This document shows positions 1 to 7,076 of a DNA stretch of 64,000 bases, in pieces (position 1 is the first letter of the stretch; each line of letters starts with the position of its first letter). The notes under the pieces are model-generated. The model saw only the letters and a list, made by a program, of their open reading frames with translations, ran no database searches and was not told the DNA's origin. The DNA is from SHAN690 sp041391765. GTDB lineage: Bacteria > Bacteroidota > Bacteroidia > Flavobacteriales_G > Salibacteraceae. The DNA is taken from contig JAWKNJ010000019.1 of NCBI GenBank assembly GCA_041391765.1, forward strand, positions 1 to 64,000. Reading direction: 5' to 3'. Made by a program: the position numbers and the translations under genes.

Positions 1-241
1 TGCCAACGTTCTTAAAAGCGGTAGAGCGGCAGAAGTCAGTATCAAGATCGTGGAAGTCTTTGTAAAAATGCGCGAAATGATCCTGACCCACAAAGACATC
101 CTGTTGAAAGTGGAACAGATGGAAAAAACGGTTGCAGGTCAGGACGAGAAAATCGCAGCCATTTTTGAGTATCTAAAGCAGTTCATCAAAGATCAGGAAA
201 CACCACGACCTGAAATAGGCTACAAAAGATCGAGCAAGTAA
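1..241 (+). CDS. ORF6N-domain protein, C-terminal part (copy 1, cut by window edge)
   Basis: The last 80 or so codons of an ORF6N/KilA-N type protein. They are base-for-base the same as the end of the complete gene at 9021-9551, including the A6 run. The visible part covers the end of the ORF6N domain (VKMREMIL helix) and a charged coiled-coil tail ending EIGYKRSSK. The true start lies left of the window. ORF6N domains are putative DNA-binding domains common in phages and mobile elements of Bacteroidetes. Its presence shows that the 9.3-kb duplication extends leftwards beyond the window, perhaps with a second copy of the recombinase module. Confidence 0.85.
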   Translation, partial: ANVLKSGRAAEVSIKIVEVFVKMREMILTHKDILLKVEQMEKTVAGQDEKIAAIFEYLKQFIKDQETPRPEIGYKRSSK

Positions 242-443
242 GGCCCACCTAAGCCACCGCACGCTGCGCCCTTGCGGGTGGCTGATCACACTTTTTGCAT
301 CAACGCACAAGCAGCACATGGCCATCCTCGCACTCCGACAAGCTCCGTGACTGCGGTGTCCAAGAGCTGCGCCAACACGCAAGGCAAAAAAGAGGGGCAC
401 TCCAATCGCTCACACATGTGCCCTTGTGCCAGCCACCAACTAC

Positions 444-535
444 GGGAAGCATATTTAAACATAATGTGCTCTTATAGCCCTGCGCTGAAGCTTCGGGAAC
501 TATAAGCCCATTATGTAAAATAGCCGCAGCTTCCC
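444..535. repeat. Long nested imperfect palindrome (candidate recombination site or structured RNA), copy 1
   Basis: Outer arms are GGGAAGC (444-450) and GCTTCCC (529-535). Middle arms are ACATAATGTGCTCTTATAG (459-477) and CTATAAGCCCATTATGT (500-516). The centre holds the self-complementary GAAGCTTC. The arms nest into one long hairpin of about 90 nt. It lies 200 bp after the ORF6N stop in a 593-bp stretch (242-834) with no credible gene. The layout resembles folded recombination substrates, but the integron attC core motifs are not clearly present, so function is open. Confidence 0.6.
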
Positions 536-656
536 AACGCGCACCGAAAACCCCCGACCACCCACCCCGAGGAAATGAACATCAAAACGCTATTAGTTGA
601 CGAAAAAATGTTGAGACTACGTGGAAAACTAATACAAGAAAAAAACGTCCCTAAAG

Positions 657-664
657 TACCTTTG
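657..664 (+). promoter_or_regulatory. Bacteroidetes-type -7 box (TACCTTTG), copy 1
   Basis: It matches the TAnnTTTG consensus of the Bacteroidetes primary sigma factor. It lies 170 nt upstream of the small ORF at 835, so it would give that gene a long leader. No good -33 element was seen, so this is a tentative call. Confidence 0.35.
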
Positions 665-834
665 TAGAAATACAAAAAGCCAGACGGGAACTGTGTCCTC
701 ATCTGACTTGGAGTGTTAAATACATTAACGTGTGAGACCGCAAATGTATCAATGCTCCTCAAACAAAAAAGTCCGGCACAGAACGGGGAAAACTCTAACC
801 TCGGCATGAAAGAGTTGAGCAAATACTAATAAGT

Positions 835-1005
835 ATGGCCAAGAATGGTACTCCAGGAGATGGTCACAGAAATGGTATGGTCAGAGAACGTTCACAGTTC
901 CAGCATCCTAACGGACACTGGTACAAACGCGATACAGAAACTGGTCAGATCATTGATGTGAACCAAAACGGTAATCCTCACAAAGGCGTGAGGAGAGAAC
1001 GGTAA
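835..1005 (+). CDS. Small conserved basic protein (56 aa), copy 1
   Basis: Encodes a 56-aa protein beginning MAKNGTPGDGHRNGMVRERS and ending KGVRRER. It is rich in Gly, Asn, Arg and His, with no signal peptide or membrane segment. It resembles a widespread family of tiny hypothetical proteins with a GDGHR...RSQ...KRDT...G(V)R pattern; that is recalled similarity, not a search result. It is followed 5 nt later by a strong GC hairpin terminator, and no indel between the two copies falls in it, both of which support a real gene. Function unknown. Confidence 0.6.
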   Translation: MAKNGTPGDGHRNGMVRERSQFQHPNGHWYKRDTETGQIIDVNQNGNPHKGVRRER

Positions 1006-1008
1006 AGC

Positions 1009-1033
1009 GAGGGGCTTCGGCCCCTTCTTTTTT
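1009..1033 (+). terminator. Rho-independent terminator, copy 1
   Basis: GGGGC-TTCG-GCCCC hairpin with a stable tetraloop, then a T-rich tract. It directly follows the stop of the 56-aa ORF. Confidence 0.8.
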
Positions 1034-1307
1034 ATCACAAATCTGTTTGGCTCTATAGTAGCACGCCAAACAGACGGACATAGCGACCGCAATCTTCCGC
1101 GCGGATGATGCCTAAGCATCTCAATCAAACCCCGTTGCCGCTTGGATACTCAATCCTGATCGAAAAGCCGCACAGATCAGCCCACATCCAAAGCTTGTCA
1201 ATCAGTATCGAGTGCCGATGATTTTTAAATTTTAGCAAACCTTGCGAGATGGTGCTCGAAAACGAAAGCTGACCGTTATACATCTATATGGACAAACACT
1301 TTTTACA

Positions 1308-1511
1308 ATGAACAAAATCGAAAAACTCAAACTAGAGATAGCAGAAGCAGAGCGTGAACTAAACAAGGCCAAGAATCGCATTGCTGAGGAAGCATCACCC
1401 TTCTTTGATAAACGTTACTTGGATGACGCCAACAACAAAGCAAGGAAGTTGGAACGCCTACAACAACAACTGAGAGACCTAGAAGAATCGGACTCTAAAA
1501 AAGTGAAGTAA
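1308..1511 (+). CDS. Small coiled-coil protein (67 aa), copy 1
   Basis: Starting at ATG 1308 (MNKIEKLKLEIAEAE...), this encodes a highly charged helix-rich protein of Lys, Glu, Leu, Ala and Arg, probably one long coiled coil ending SDSKKVK. An upstream in-frame start at 1242 would add a basic stretch unlike the rest and is less likely. There is no signal peptide or membrane segment. It is identical in copy 2. Function unknown; its place between an ORF6N gene and an RHS tip suggests mobile-element cargo. Confidence 0.55.
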   Translation: MNKIEKLKLEIAEAERELNKAKNRIAEEASPFFDKRYLDDANNKARKLERLQQQLRDLEESDSKKVK

Positions 1512-2395
1512 TGGCGTTGATCCTGTGCGGCCGCATTGCTTCTCTTTTTTTGAGTAGGCAACCGAAGGGCGGCAGTCTTAGCAGGAAAAAGAGCCTTCAG
1601 CTAAACGGCTGGACGAAGGTCGTGGAGCTTTAGCGTAACGATCCGCACGGCCAAGCATCGCGAGCCGCCTGCGAGTGGAGCAAGGGGCAGCCAGCAAAGC
1701 ACGTAAGGGCGACTGGCGGTTCTGTTTTACACAAGGCCATCCGCTCTGCCGAAGGCTATTAATCAACAGATCGGCCGCAGCCCGAAGCGACCCGCAGGCG
1801 AGCAAAACCAGAAAGCAGCGCCCGGAATGGTTGCTGCTGAACGAAACGGAGCTTTAGCGAAGTGAAGAAAGGCGGCAAACAGAACGGCATCAGCTGCGAG
1901 TGACGTTGACGAACTGAGCTGCAAGCAGCATGACAGCCTTTTAACCCGAAGGGCAACATGGCGGCCTGAAACTCCTTTGAAATAAACACTGAAAGGCGGC
2001 TGTGTTGGGCTGGCGTGATGCTTTGCCGAAGAAGGAAACGGAACACCGCTTTTCCTGCTCTTCAATTACCCAAATCAATTTACACAGTATGTGAAAAAAC
2101 AACACACCATATGCTCAAAAATCCGACATGAAATCGCTTGTCCTTTTTTACCTCACACTTTTTGCAGAGCTTCGAAATGTAGTCATATCAAGGCTTACAG
2201 AAGCACGGCTGTCAAAAAGTGAAACATGAATCAAAGTTGAGCACTTATAGAGAGAACTTTTTTATCTGAAGTGAAAAAACAAAACCTGAAAATGGGATAT
2301 AACACTAGAAAGGAACACTTGAAAAAGTGAAAAAAAGTTGCTCAAAACGAGTGTTTTGGGAAATACGAGACTATTTATAATAAAGGAGGTGAAGT
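1512..2395. other. Long non-coding stretch in the repeat unit, copy 1
   Basis: 884 bp with no gene I can support; short ORFs on both strands lack ribosome sites and have odd compositions. The first two thirds are GC-rich with recurring words, such as GGAGCTTTAGCG at 1624 and again at 1848. The last third is AT-rich, with small hairpins (CACTT-AAGTG near 2320; CAAAAC-GTTTTG near 2345) just before the promoter-like TTTATAAT and the strong AAAGGAGGTG ribosome site of the next ORF. It could encode a structured RNA or be decayed gene remains. Confidence 0.4.
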
Positions 2396-2548
2396 ATGTT
2401 TAAGATTAAGAAAATAGAAGGTATCGAGTTTAACCCACCGTGGTGGTTGGTTGTGTTAATACTGTGTCTCATCTACTGTTTGTTTAGTGGAGATGGTGTA
2501 GTTTTTATCGAGTTGGTAAAAGCCATTGCTCAGAGTCAGATTAAGTGA
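2396..2548 (+). CDS. Small membrane peptide upstream of the RHS ORF (50 aa), copy 1
   Basis: ATG 2396 follows a near-perfect ribosome site (AAAGGAGGTG, 5 nt upstream). The 50-aa product begins MFKIKKIEGIEFNPPWW, followed by one hydrophobic segment (WWLVVLILCLIYCLF, about residues 16-30) and a short tail ending AQSQIK. It is probably a single-pass inner-membrane peptide. Its TGA stop (2546-2548) is in the same reading frame as the following RHS-core ORF, with no other stop between. It may be translationally linked to the RHS ORF or be an entry point for it. No family recognised. Confidence 0.6.
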   Translation: MFKIKKIEGIEFNPPWWLVVLILCLIYCLFSGDGVVFIELVKAIAQSQIK

Positions 2549-2575
2549 GACTGTTGTACATTGCAACCTATCAAA

Positions 2576-3484
2576 ATGGGCTGTAGAAAACTCACATATT
2601 ACCGCAAGGAGGAACTAGGCGAAATGCCCTTTTGCTGTTGGGAGATAGAGACGAATCGGGAAGCAGGAAAGGAAAAACGCATATCCGAATACCGCTATGG
2701 CTTTAACGGTATGGAAAGGGATGACGAAGTCAAAGGAACCGGAAACTCTTACGACTTCGGAGCGAGAATACAAGATCCTAGATTGGGTAGGTGGCTTTCC
2801 CTTGATCCACTAGCTGCGAAATATCCAAGTATGAGTCCGTACAACTTTGGAGCGAATAACCCGATTTTCTTTATCGACTACGATGGTCGTGATATAATCA
2901 ACCCTCGAAAAATGAAGCTGTCCAACAAAACGCTGATAACAAAGATGAAGGCGTTTGACTTGGAGGTGGCTAGGCTATCAGGTCAGGATGTTCATTCCTA
3001 TCAGTTTGTTATATCGGGAGGTGATCGGTATAAAGATGCAAACGGGAAAATTTACTCGGCATCAAATGATAGTCCGATTCCAAAGTCTGCAAGCAAGTCT
3101 CAACACCTTAGAGAAGAAGGAGCAACAGGTGTCGATTTAAAATTTGCTGAAGGGATATCCTATGAAATCCTAGAACAAGCTGCAGAAAACACTGGGTTTA
3201 GAATCGATCCTTCTGGTAAATATGATGACCATTTTCATATTGACCTAAAAGGGTCTGATTTAGAAATGGAATACAACTCTGACGATTACGTTCCTGGAGA
3301 TAAAGATTTTGAACATTCTGGAACAACAACCTCTCCATCAAGGGAAGTTGAGCTTGGGCCGAAAATGAAGAACTTCCTTAACAAGATGGATAACTTCAAT
3401 AAGAAAATGGACAACTTCAACGAGAAACTTGAGAAGTTCAATGATAAGCTTGAGAAAAAAGCTGCCAAATCCGAAGGTTCATAA
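2576..3484 (+). CDS. Orphan RHS-core protein with M15-peptidase-like C-terminal tip (candidate toxin A)
   Basis: ATG 2576 gives the MGCRKLTYY start typical of orphan RHS ORFs in Bacteroidetes; a TTG at 2561 is possible. About residues 40-110 are the RHS repeat-associated core (YRYGFNGMERDDEVKG, GARIQDPRLGRWLSLDPL, then DYDGRDI). The core normally marks the junction with a variable toxic tip. The tip holds SQH..EEGATGVDLKF and HFHIDL, which match the SxH...GxAxD and HxH zinc-ligand pattern of peptidase M15 (D-Ala-D-Ala carboxypeptidase/endolysin) with a two-residue insertion. The last 50 residues are a low-complexity coiled coil (NKMDNFNKKMDNFNEKL). A lipoprotein gene follows 10 bp later. The toxin role is inferred from architecture. 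Confidence 0.75.
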   Translation: MGCRKLTYYRKEELGEMPFCCWEIETNREAGKEKRISEYRYGFNGMERDDEVKGTGNSYDFGARIQDPRLGRWLSLDPLAAKYPSMSPYNFGANNPIFFIDYDGRDIINPRKMKLSNKTLITKMKAFDLEVARLSGQDVHSYQFVISGGDRYKDANGKIYSASNDSPIPKSASKSQHLREEGATGVDLKFAEGISYEILEQAAENTGFRIDPSGKYDDHFHIDLKGSDLEMEYNSDDYVPGDKDFEHSGTTTSPSREVELGPKMKNFLNKMDNFNKKMDNFNEKLEKFNDKLEKKAAKSEGS

Positions 3485-3494
3485 TCTTTGTTAG

Positions 3495-3968
3495 ATGAGA
3501 GTGATTGTGTTATTACTTACGCTGTCTTCTTTGGCTTCTTGTGCGCAAGAGAGTCAGCCAAACCACAAGCCAGCTAAAGATGAAGAGTGCATAGCCAAGT
3601 CAAAAGCCCTTGAAAAGGAGCTGAGATCACTAGAGGATAAACTGGAAACCGAAGCACGGTTCTATCTAGATATAGATGAAATATCTTCTGGTAGTAGCTG
3701 GGTTGATCAAGAAAAGGATAAACAGTTTTTTTTCAGAGTAGTCCTTCGGTCGGTGGAAGAGTCAAGATATATTCATGTCGAGTTAATCGAGATAATGGAG
3801 GAAGGAAATTTACAATTGACTCAACGTGAAAAGGTGCTGCCAGCAGCATTTAATCTGGAGTATTTTGACTCACTTCCGAGCTTAGGTAAGTGGGTGTCTG
3901 ATCACGAAGTTGAAGTTGTTTTAGGGGATGACATACATGTTCTTGATTTGAGTTCGGTAGTGCGTTAG
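3495..3968 (+). CDS. Lipoprotein, candidate immunity protein for tip A
   Basis: 157 aa with a lipoprotein signal peptide (MRVIVLLLTLSSLASC; lipobox LASC, Cys16) and a mostly charged alpha/beta body. No family recognised. It starts 10 bp after the stop of the RHS tip protein and is not part of the duplicated block, so it travels with tip A. A periplasm-facing lipoprotein beside a putative peptidoglycan-peptidase tip is what an immunity protein would look like, but this is inference from position and export signal. It overlaps tail to tail by 4 bp with the leftward membrane-protein gene. Confidence 0.65.
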   Translation: MRVIVLLLTLSSLASCAQESQPNHKPAKDEECIAKSKALEKELRSLEDKLETEARFYLDIDEISSGSSWVDQEKDKQFFFRVVLRSVEESRYIHVELIEIMEEGNLQLTQREKVLPAAFNLEYFDSLPSLGKWVSDHEVEVVLGDDIHVLDLSSVVR

Positions 3969-4639
3969 CTCCACCACCCTTTCACAATCTCGATAAAGTT
4001 GTCCCATCCGGTAATCAGACCAACGATAGCACTGACAAAGCCAATTAACGCCACAACCCCTGACACGAACTTAAAGAGTCCATTGGCGGTAATGCTGTCA
4101 AACATTCCTTCGCTGATGATCCCAAACCAACTGAGAATACGAGCCGGAAAACTGACCAAAAAGCGTATGCCATACTGAAACCACTTGAGTGGGTTTGCTA
4201 TGGTTTTCTTTAGACTGGTCTCTGCTTCTTCGAAGTAGCCAATGCATCTAACCAGAATATCATCGACCATTGTAATCTCCTGTGGCATGATGCGGTCGTC
4301 TCGGAACTTAGGTAAGGTATTGACAATAAACTGATAGTTGCGAACCTTGTAAATCTGGAAGGGGGCGACAAACTCACCGACCCCGAAAATGCCTACTTCT
4401 CTTTGTGCTCTGGCTGCGTTGAGTGTAAGCCAATGATAAAGTTGAGGATCAATGTTAGATGGTCTGGCGAACATGCTGAAGTCAGAACGGGAAACGGAGT
4501 TAGCCAGTTTAACATAGTTCTCTCTGTACTCAGCAAGAAAATCAATCCTTGCGGAAAGCTTTGATAACACAGAGCGGATGCGGATGAATCCGATAATAAA
4601 AATGCTCACAAGAGCCAGCCCAATCCACAGCCGATCCAT
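3965..4639 (-). CDS. Membrane protein of unknown function, last gene of XRE operon
   Basis: 224 aa with an N-terminal membrane segment (about residues 4-22, LWIGLALVSIFIIGFI), a long soluble middle with charged helices, and a hydrophobic C-terminal segment (about 190-213, FVSGVVALIGFVSAIVGL) ending in KGWWS. No family recognised. It is third in a leftward operon after the XRE regulator and a small membrane protein, 9 bp downstream of the latter. It may be the effector of an element-encoded maintenance or exclusion function, but nothing in the sequence proves this. Confidence 0.6.
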   Translation of the reverse strand: MDRLWIGLALVSIFIIGFIRIRSVLSKLSARIDFLAEYRENYVKLANSVSRSDFSMFARPSNIDPQLYHWLTLNAARAQREVGIFGVGEFVAPFQIYKVRNYQFIVNTLPKFRDDRIMPQEITMVDDILVRCIGYFEEAETSLKKTIANPLKWFQYGIRFLVSFPARILSWFGIISEGMFDSITANGLFKFVSGVVALIGFVSAIVGLITGWDNFIEIVKGWWS

Positions 4640-4648
4640 AAGGCAGCA

Positions 4649-4924
4649 TTAGGCTTTTTGATCTTTTTGCAACTTAAACCCGATCGGCTCACGATCGTTC
4701 CATGCCTCGATCACTTTTTGTTGGTTGGCCTGTTGGCCTTCGATAAGTTCATTGGTTTGTTCAAGAGCAACGCGGGAAGCCAAGTTGCTTTGGTCGGCTT
4801 TTGCGTCCACCTGTGAAACATGACCAACAAGGCCATCGAGTTTTTTAGCCTGTTGAAGCACAAACACCACAAGGCCAACTACAGTTATAGAGAGAAAAAT
4901 CAGAAGTATGTCTTTAGCTTTCAT
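4649..4924 (-). CDS. Small single-pass membrane protein with coiled-coil tail
   Basis: 91 aa: one N-terminal membrane segment (DILLIFLSITVVGLVVFVL, about residues 4-22), then a polar helical tail rich in Gln, Asp and Ala. Its start overlaps the stop of the XRE regulator by 4 bp (ATGA type), so the two are translationally coupled. No family recognised. The pairing with another membrane protein suggests they work together at the inner membrane. Confidence 0.6.
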   Translation of the reverse strand: MKAKDILLIFLSITVVGLVVFVLQQAKKLDGLVGHVSQVDAKADQSNLASRVALEQTNELIEGQQANQQKVIEAWNDREPIGFKLQKDQKA

Positions 4925-5277
4925 TTTACCATCAGTTTTTGTTGTAAGTCAGATTTAATAAGGTATGCATTGAGCAAAGACTTAACGCAGTGAATGTCGT
5001 CCGTTGCCAAGCTTTGGACTTTAGAGAACATATTGAGCAGTTCGTTATCCTGAATCTTATCCCTGGCCATCTGCTTGGCATCGCCATAGATGAGTTGGTC
5101 AGATGAAACCCCAAGAGCTTCCGCAATCTTGCGCACCACATCCACCGTTGGGTTGGCCTGATTGCGCTCATAGCGTGAAATATGCGTAGGGTGCATCTTG
5201 ACCAGCTCGGCCAGTTCCGTTTGTGAAAGCTTCCGTTCGCTTCGCAGTTGTTTTAAGTTCTCTCCAAAAGAAGGCAT
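4921..5277 (-). CDS. XRE-family transcriptional regulator
   Basis: 118 aa. An N-terminal helix-turn-helix of the Cro/C1 type spans about residues 7-62 (LKQLRSERKLSQTELAELV, then HISRYERNQANPTVDVV and IAEALGVSSDQL). The C-terminal half is helical and probably dimerises. The gene is divergent from the AAA+ ATPase/recombinase operon across a 165-bp gap with a -7 box on each strand, so it probably controls both its own operon and the recombinase genes, as phage-type repressors do. Confidence 0.85.
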   Translation of the reverse strand: MPSFGENLKQLRSERKLSQTELAELVKMHPTHISRYERNQANPTVDVVRKIAEALGVSSDQLIYGDAKQMARDKIQDNELLNMFSKVQSLATDDIHCVKSLLNAYLIKSDLQQKLMVK

Positions 5278-5318
5278 ACACGATAGTTTTAAACAATGTT
5301 ATTGCGTCAAACGCCTAG

Positions 5319-5326
5319 CAAAATTA
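5319..5326 (-). promoter_or_regulatory. -7 box of the XRE operon
   Basis: Plus-strand CAAAATTA reads TAATTTTG on the minus strand, a match to TAnnTTTG, 42 nt upstream of the XRE start. It sits in the divergent control region opposite the recombinase operon. Confidence 0.5.
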
Positions 5327-5401
5327 GAATGAAGAAAGCGTAAAAGGTTAGTTGTTGAAAAAGAGAAGCGCAAAAGACGAATAGCGAAAAGTCACATAAG
5401 C

Positions 5402-5409
5402 TATGTTTG
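5402..5409 (+). promoter_or_regulatory. -7 box of the ATPase/recombinase operon
   Basis: TATGTTTG matches TAnnTTTG and lies 33 nt upstream of the ATPase start codon. No clear -33 element was seen, which would suit a promoter that is kept weak or regulated by the divergent XRE protein. Confidence 0.5.
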
Positions 5410-5442
5410 TAGTCATATCCGCTTAGTAAAAACTTTTTCACA

Positions 5443-7071
5443 ATGGCGAAACAGAAGCTGAACACAATCAACCCCGAAAACCTGATTTACGAGAACGATA
5501 TCCTAAAACTGACCGTGTTGGGCGGCATCAAGTTAGAAGGTCTGGACAGGATGCGCGTCACCCTGAAACTGGAAGTATCAGGCAGCCCGCGACCACCCGT
5601 GCGGCACAACCTCGACCTGTACAACGACACCCAACTGGAAAAGCTCATCCGCAAAACAGCCGAACGGCTGGAAGTAGGCACAAGTGTGATAGCCGCCTGT
5701 CTGGCCGAACTTACCGAACAACTCGAACACTACCGCCTGGAGCAGATCAAACTGACCGAACCTGAAATGCCAACCCGCCCGACACTAAGCGCAGAAGAGC
5801 GCAACCAAGCGGAATCCTTCCTAAAATCAGAAAACCTGTTGGAAGCAACAAACGAGTTGATCGGCCAAAGCGGAGTGATAGGCGAAGAACTCAATCGCCT
5901 GCTCATGTACCTGATTTTTACCAGCAGAAAGAGAGAACAACCCCTGCACGTGATCAGCTTGGGCAGCAGCGGAACAGGCAAAACCCACCTGCAGGAAAAA
6001 GTGGGCGATCTGGTTCCGGAAGAAGAAAAAGTAGAGATCACCACACTATCAGAAAACGCCTTCTACTACTTTGGGCAGCGCGAGTTGAAAAATCGTTTGA
6101 TCCTGATCGAAGACCTGGACGGAGCAGAAAATGTGCTCTATCCCATGCGCGAGTTGATGAGCAAACGCAGGATCAGCAAGACCATCGCCCACAAAACCAC
6201 AAAGGGCGAAACCAAAACCATCCATTTAGTAGTTGAAGGACCAGTAAGCGTTGCAGGCTGTACCACACGCGAAGCGATCTATGAAGACAACGCCAACCGC
6301 AGCTTTTTGCTGTACCTCGATGAAAGCGAAGAACAAGACGCAGAGATCATGAACTACCAACGGCTGTTGAGTGCAGGAAAAGTCAACCGGGAAACCGAAG
6401 AAAAAGCAGCCATGCTGCTAAGAAATGTACAGCGGTTGTTAGAGCCAGTCCGGGTCATTAATCCCTATGCCGAAAAACTCTGTCTGCCGCAAGCGGTCTT
6501 TAAACCGAGAAGATCAAATGCCCACTACCTAGCTTTTATCGAAGTCGTCACCTTCTACCATCAACTACAGCGCGAACAGAAAGCCGATCCAGACACAGGA
6601 GAAATCTACATCGAGACCACACTGGAAGACATCGCAGCCGCCAACAAACTCATGAAAGAAATCCTGCTCAGAAAATCGGATGAGATCAGCGGAGCATGTA
6701 GAAACTACTTCGAGCGGTTAAAACGCTGGCTGAAAGAAGAAGCCAAAACCGCCTTCACCAACTCCCAAGCAAGAACAGCACTGAGAGAAAACCACAGCAA
6801 CCAAAAGCGGTACATGATCCAGTTGCAGCAAATGGGGCTGATCCGCAAAACCAAAGGAGACAAGAAACACGGCTACTACTATGAAGTCGTGAGCATGGAA
6901 GAATACGAGCAACTGCGCTCAGGAGTAGCGAACGTGCTGGACGATATTTTTTTGAAAGTGACGGGAGAAGTTCAAAGTTCAGAAGAAGTTCATGGAGCAA
7001 GTGAACCACTTCAGGCCACGCCAGCAAAGCGAAGCCGTAAGAAGTCCACCGCTGCATCAGAAAAGGTATAG
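5443..7071 (+). CDS. AAA+ P-loop ATPase with C-terminal winged helix (mobile-element protein)
   Basis: 542 aa. Walker A GSSGTGKT is at residues 174-181 and Walker B LILIEDLDG at about 219-227. An arginine-rich sensor region (CTTREAIYEDNANRSFLLYL) follows. The C-terminal part (about 435-500, ARTALRENHSNQKRYMIQL then GLIRKTKG..HGYYYEV) looks like a winged helix. The ATPase resembles the helicase-like half of CHC2-type primase proteins on mobile elements, but no zinc finger or Toprim domain is visible. First gene of a rightward operon with two tyrosine recombinases (5-bp gap to the next). Likely roles are DNA remodelling, replication or target handling for the element; the exact family is uncertain. 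Confidence 0.7.
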   Translation: MAKQKLNTINPENLIYENDILKLTVLGGIKLEGLDRMRVTLKLEVSGSPRPPVRHNLDLYNDTQLEKLIRKTAERLEVGTSVIAACLAELTEQLEHYRLEQIKLTEPEMPTRPTLSAEERNQAESFLKSENLLEATNELIGQSGVIGEELNRLLMYLIFTSRKREQPLHVISLGSSGTGKTHLQEKVGDLVPEEEKVEITTLSENAFYYFGQRELKNRLILIEDLDGAENVLYPMRELMSKRRISKTIAHKTTKGETKTIHLVVEGPVSVAGCTTREAIYEDNANRSFLLYLDESEEQDAEIMNYQRLLSAGKVNRETEEKAAMLLRNVQRLLEPVRVINPYAEKLCLPQAVFKPRRSNAHYLAFIEVVTFYHQLQREQKADPDTGEIYIETTLEDIAAANKLMKEILLRKSDEISGACRNYFERLKRWLKEEAKTAFTNSQARTALRENHSNQKRYMIQLQQMGLIRKTKGDKKHGYYYEVVSMEEYEQLRSGVANVLDDIFLKVTGEVQSSEEVHGASEPLQATPAKRSRKKSTAASEKV

Positions 7072-7076
7072 AGGGA

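Larger units (their letters stand above)
1..2696. repeat. Long direct repeat, left copy
   Basis: This block recurs at 9311-11993. By eye I saw no substitutions, only twelve indels (thirteen bases), which shift the offset from 9310 to 9297. Every indel makes this copy longer, and most lie in A or T runs. None falls in the predicted small ORFs or the ORF6N tail. Identity ends inside the RHS core ORF at the codons before GFNG. Beyond that the two sequences are related but clearly diverged for the rest of the core, then unrelated. Confidence 0.95.

Noticed and set aside
444..535. Palindrome as a true integron attC site
   Set aside because: The GTTRRRY/RYYYAAC core boxes are not convincingly present, and no IntI-type recombinase is recognised, so I list it only as a candidate recombination hairpin.
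511..822. 103-aa minus-strand frame opposite the palindrome region
   Set aside because: Three one-base indels between the repeat copies fall inside it and break it in the other copy, and it has no recognisable features.
1578..2065. Several 60-100-aa frames on both strands in the GC-rich non-coding stretch
   Set aside because: They overlap each other in conflicting frames, have no ribosome sites and read as arginine/serine-rich nonsense. Indels between the repeat copies also fall within some of them.
2546..2548. TGA as a selenocysteine codon joining the membrane peptide to the RHS ORF
   Set aside because: No SECIS-like hairpin or redox motif around it; re-initiation or separate genes is simpler.
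5443..7071. ATPase as a DNA primase
   Set aside because: No CHC2 zinc finger, Toprim or AEP motif is visible; only the ATPase and winged-helix parts are supported.
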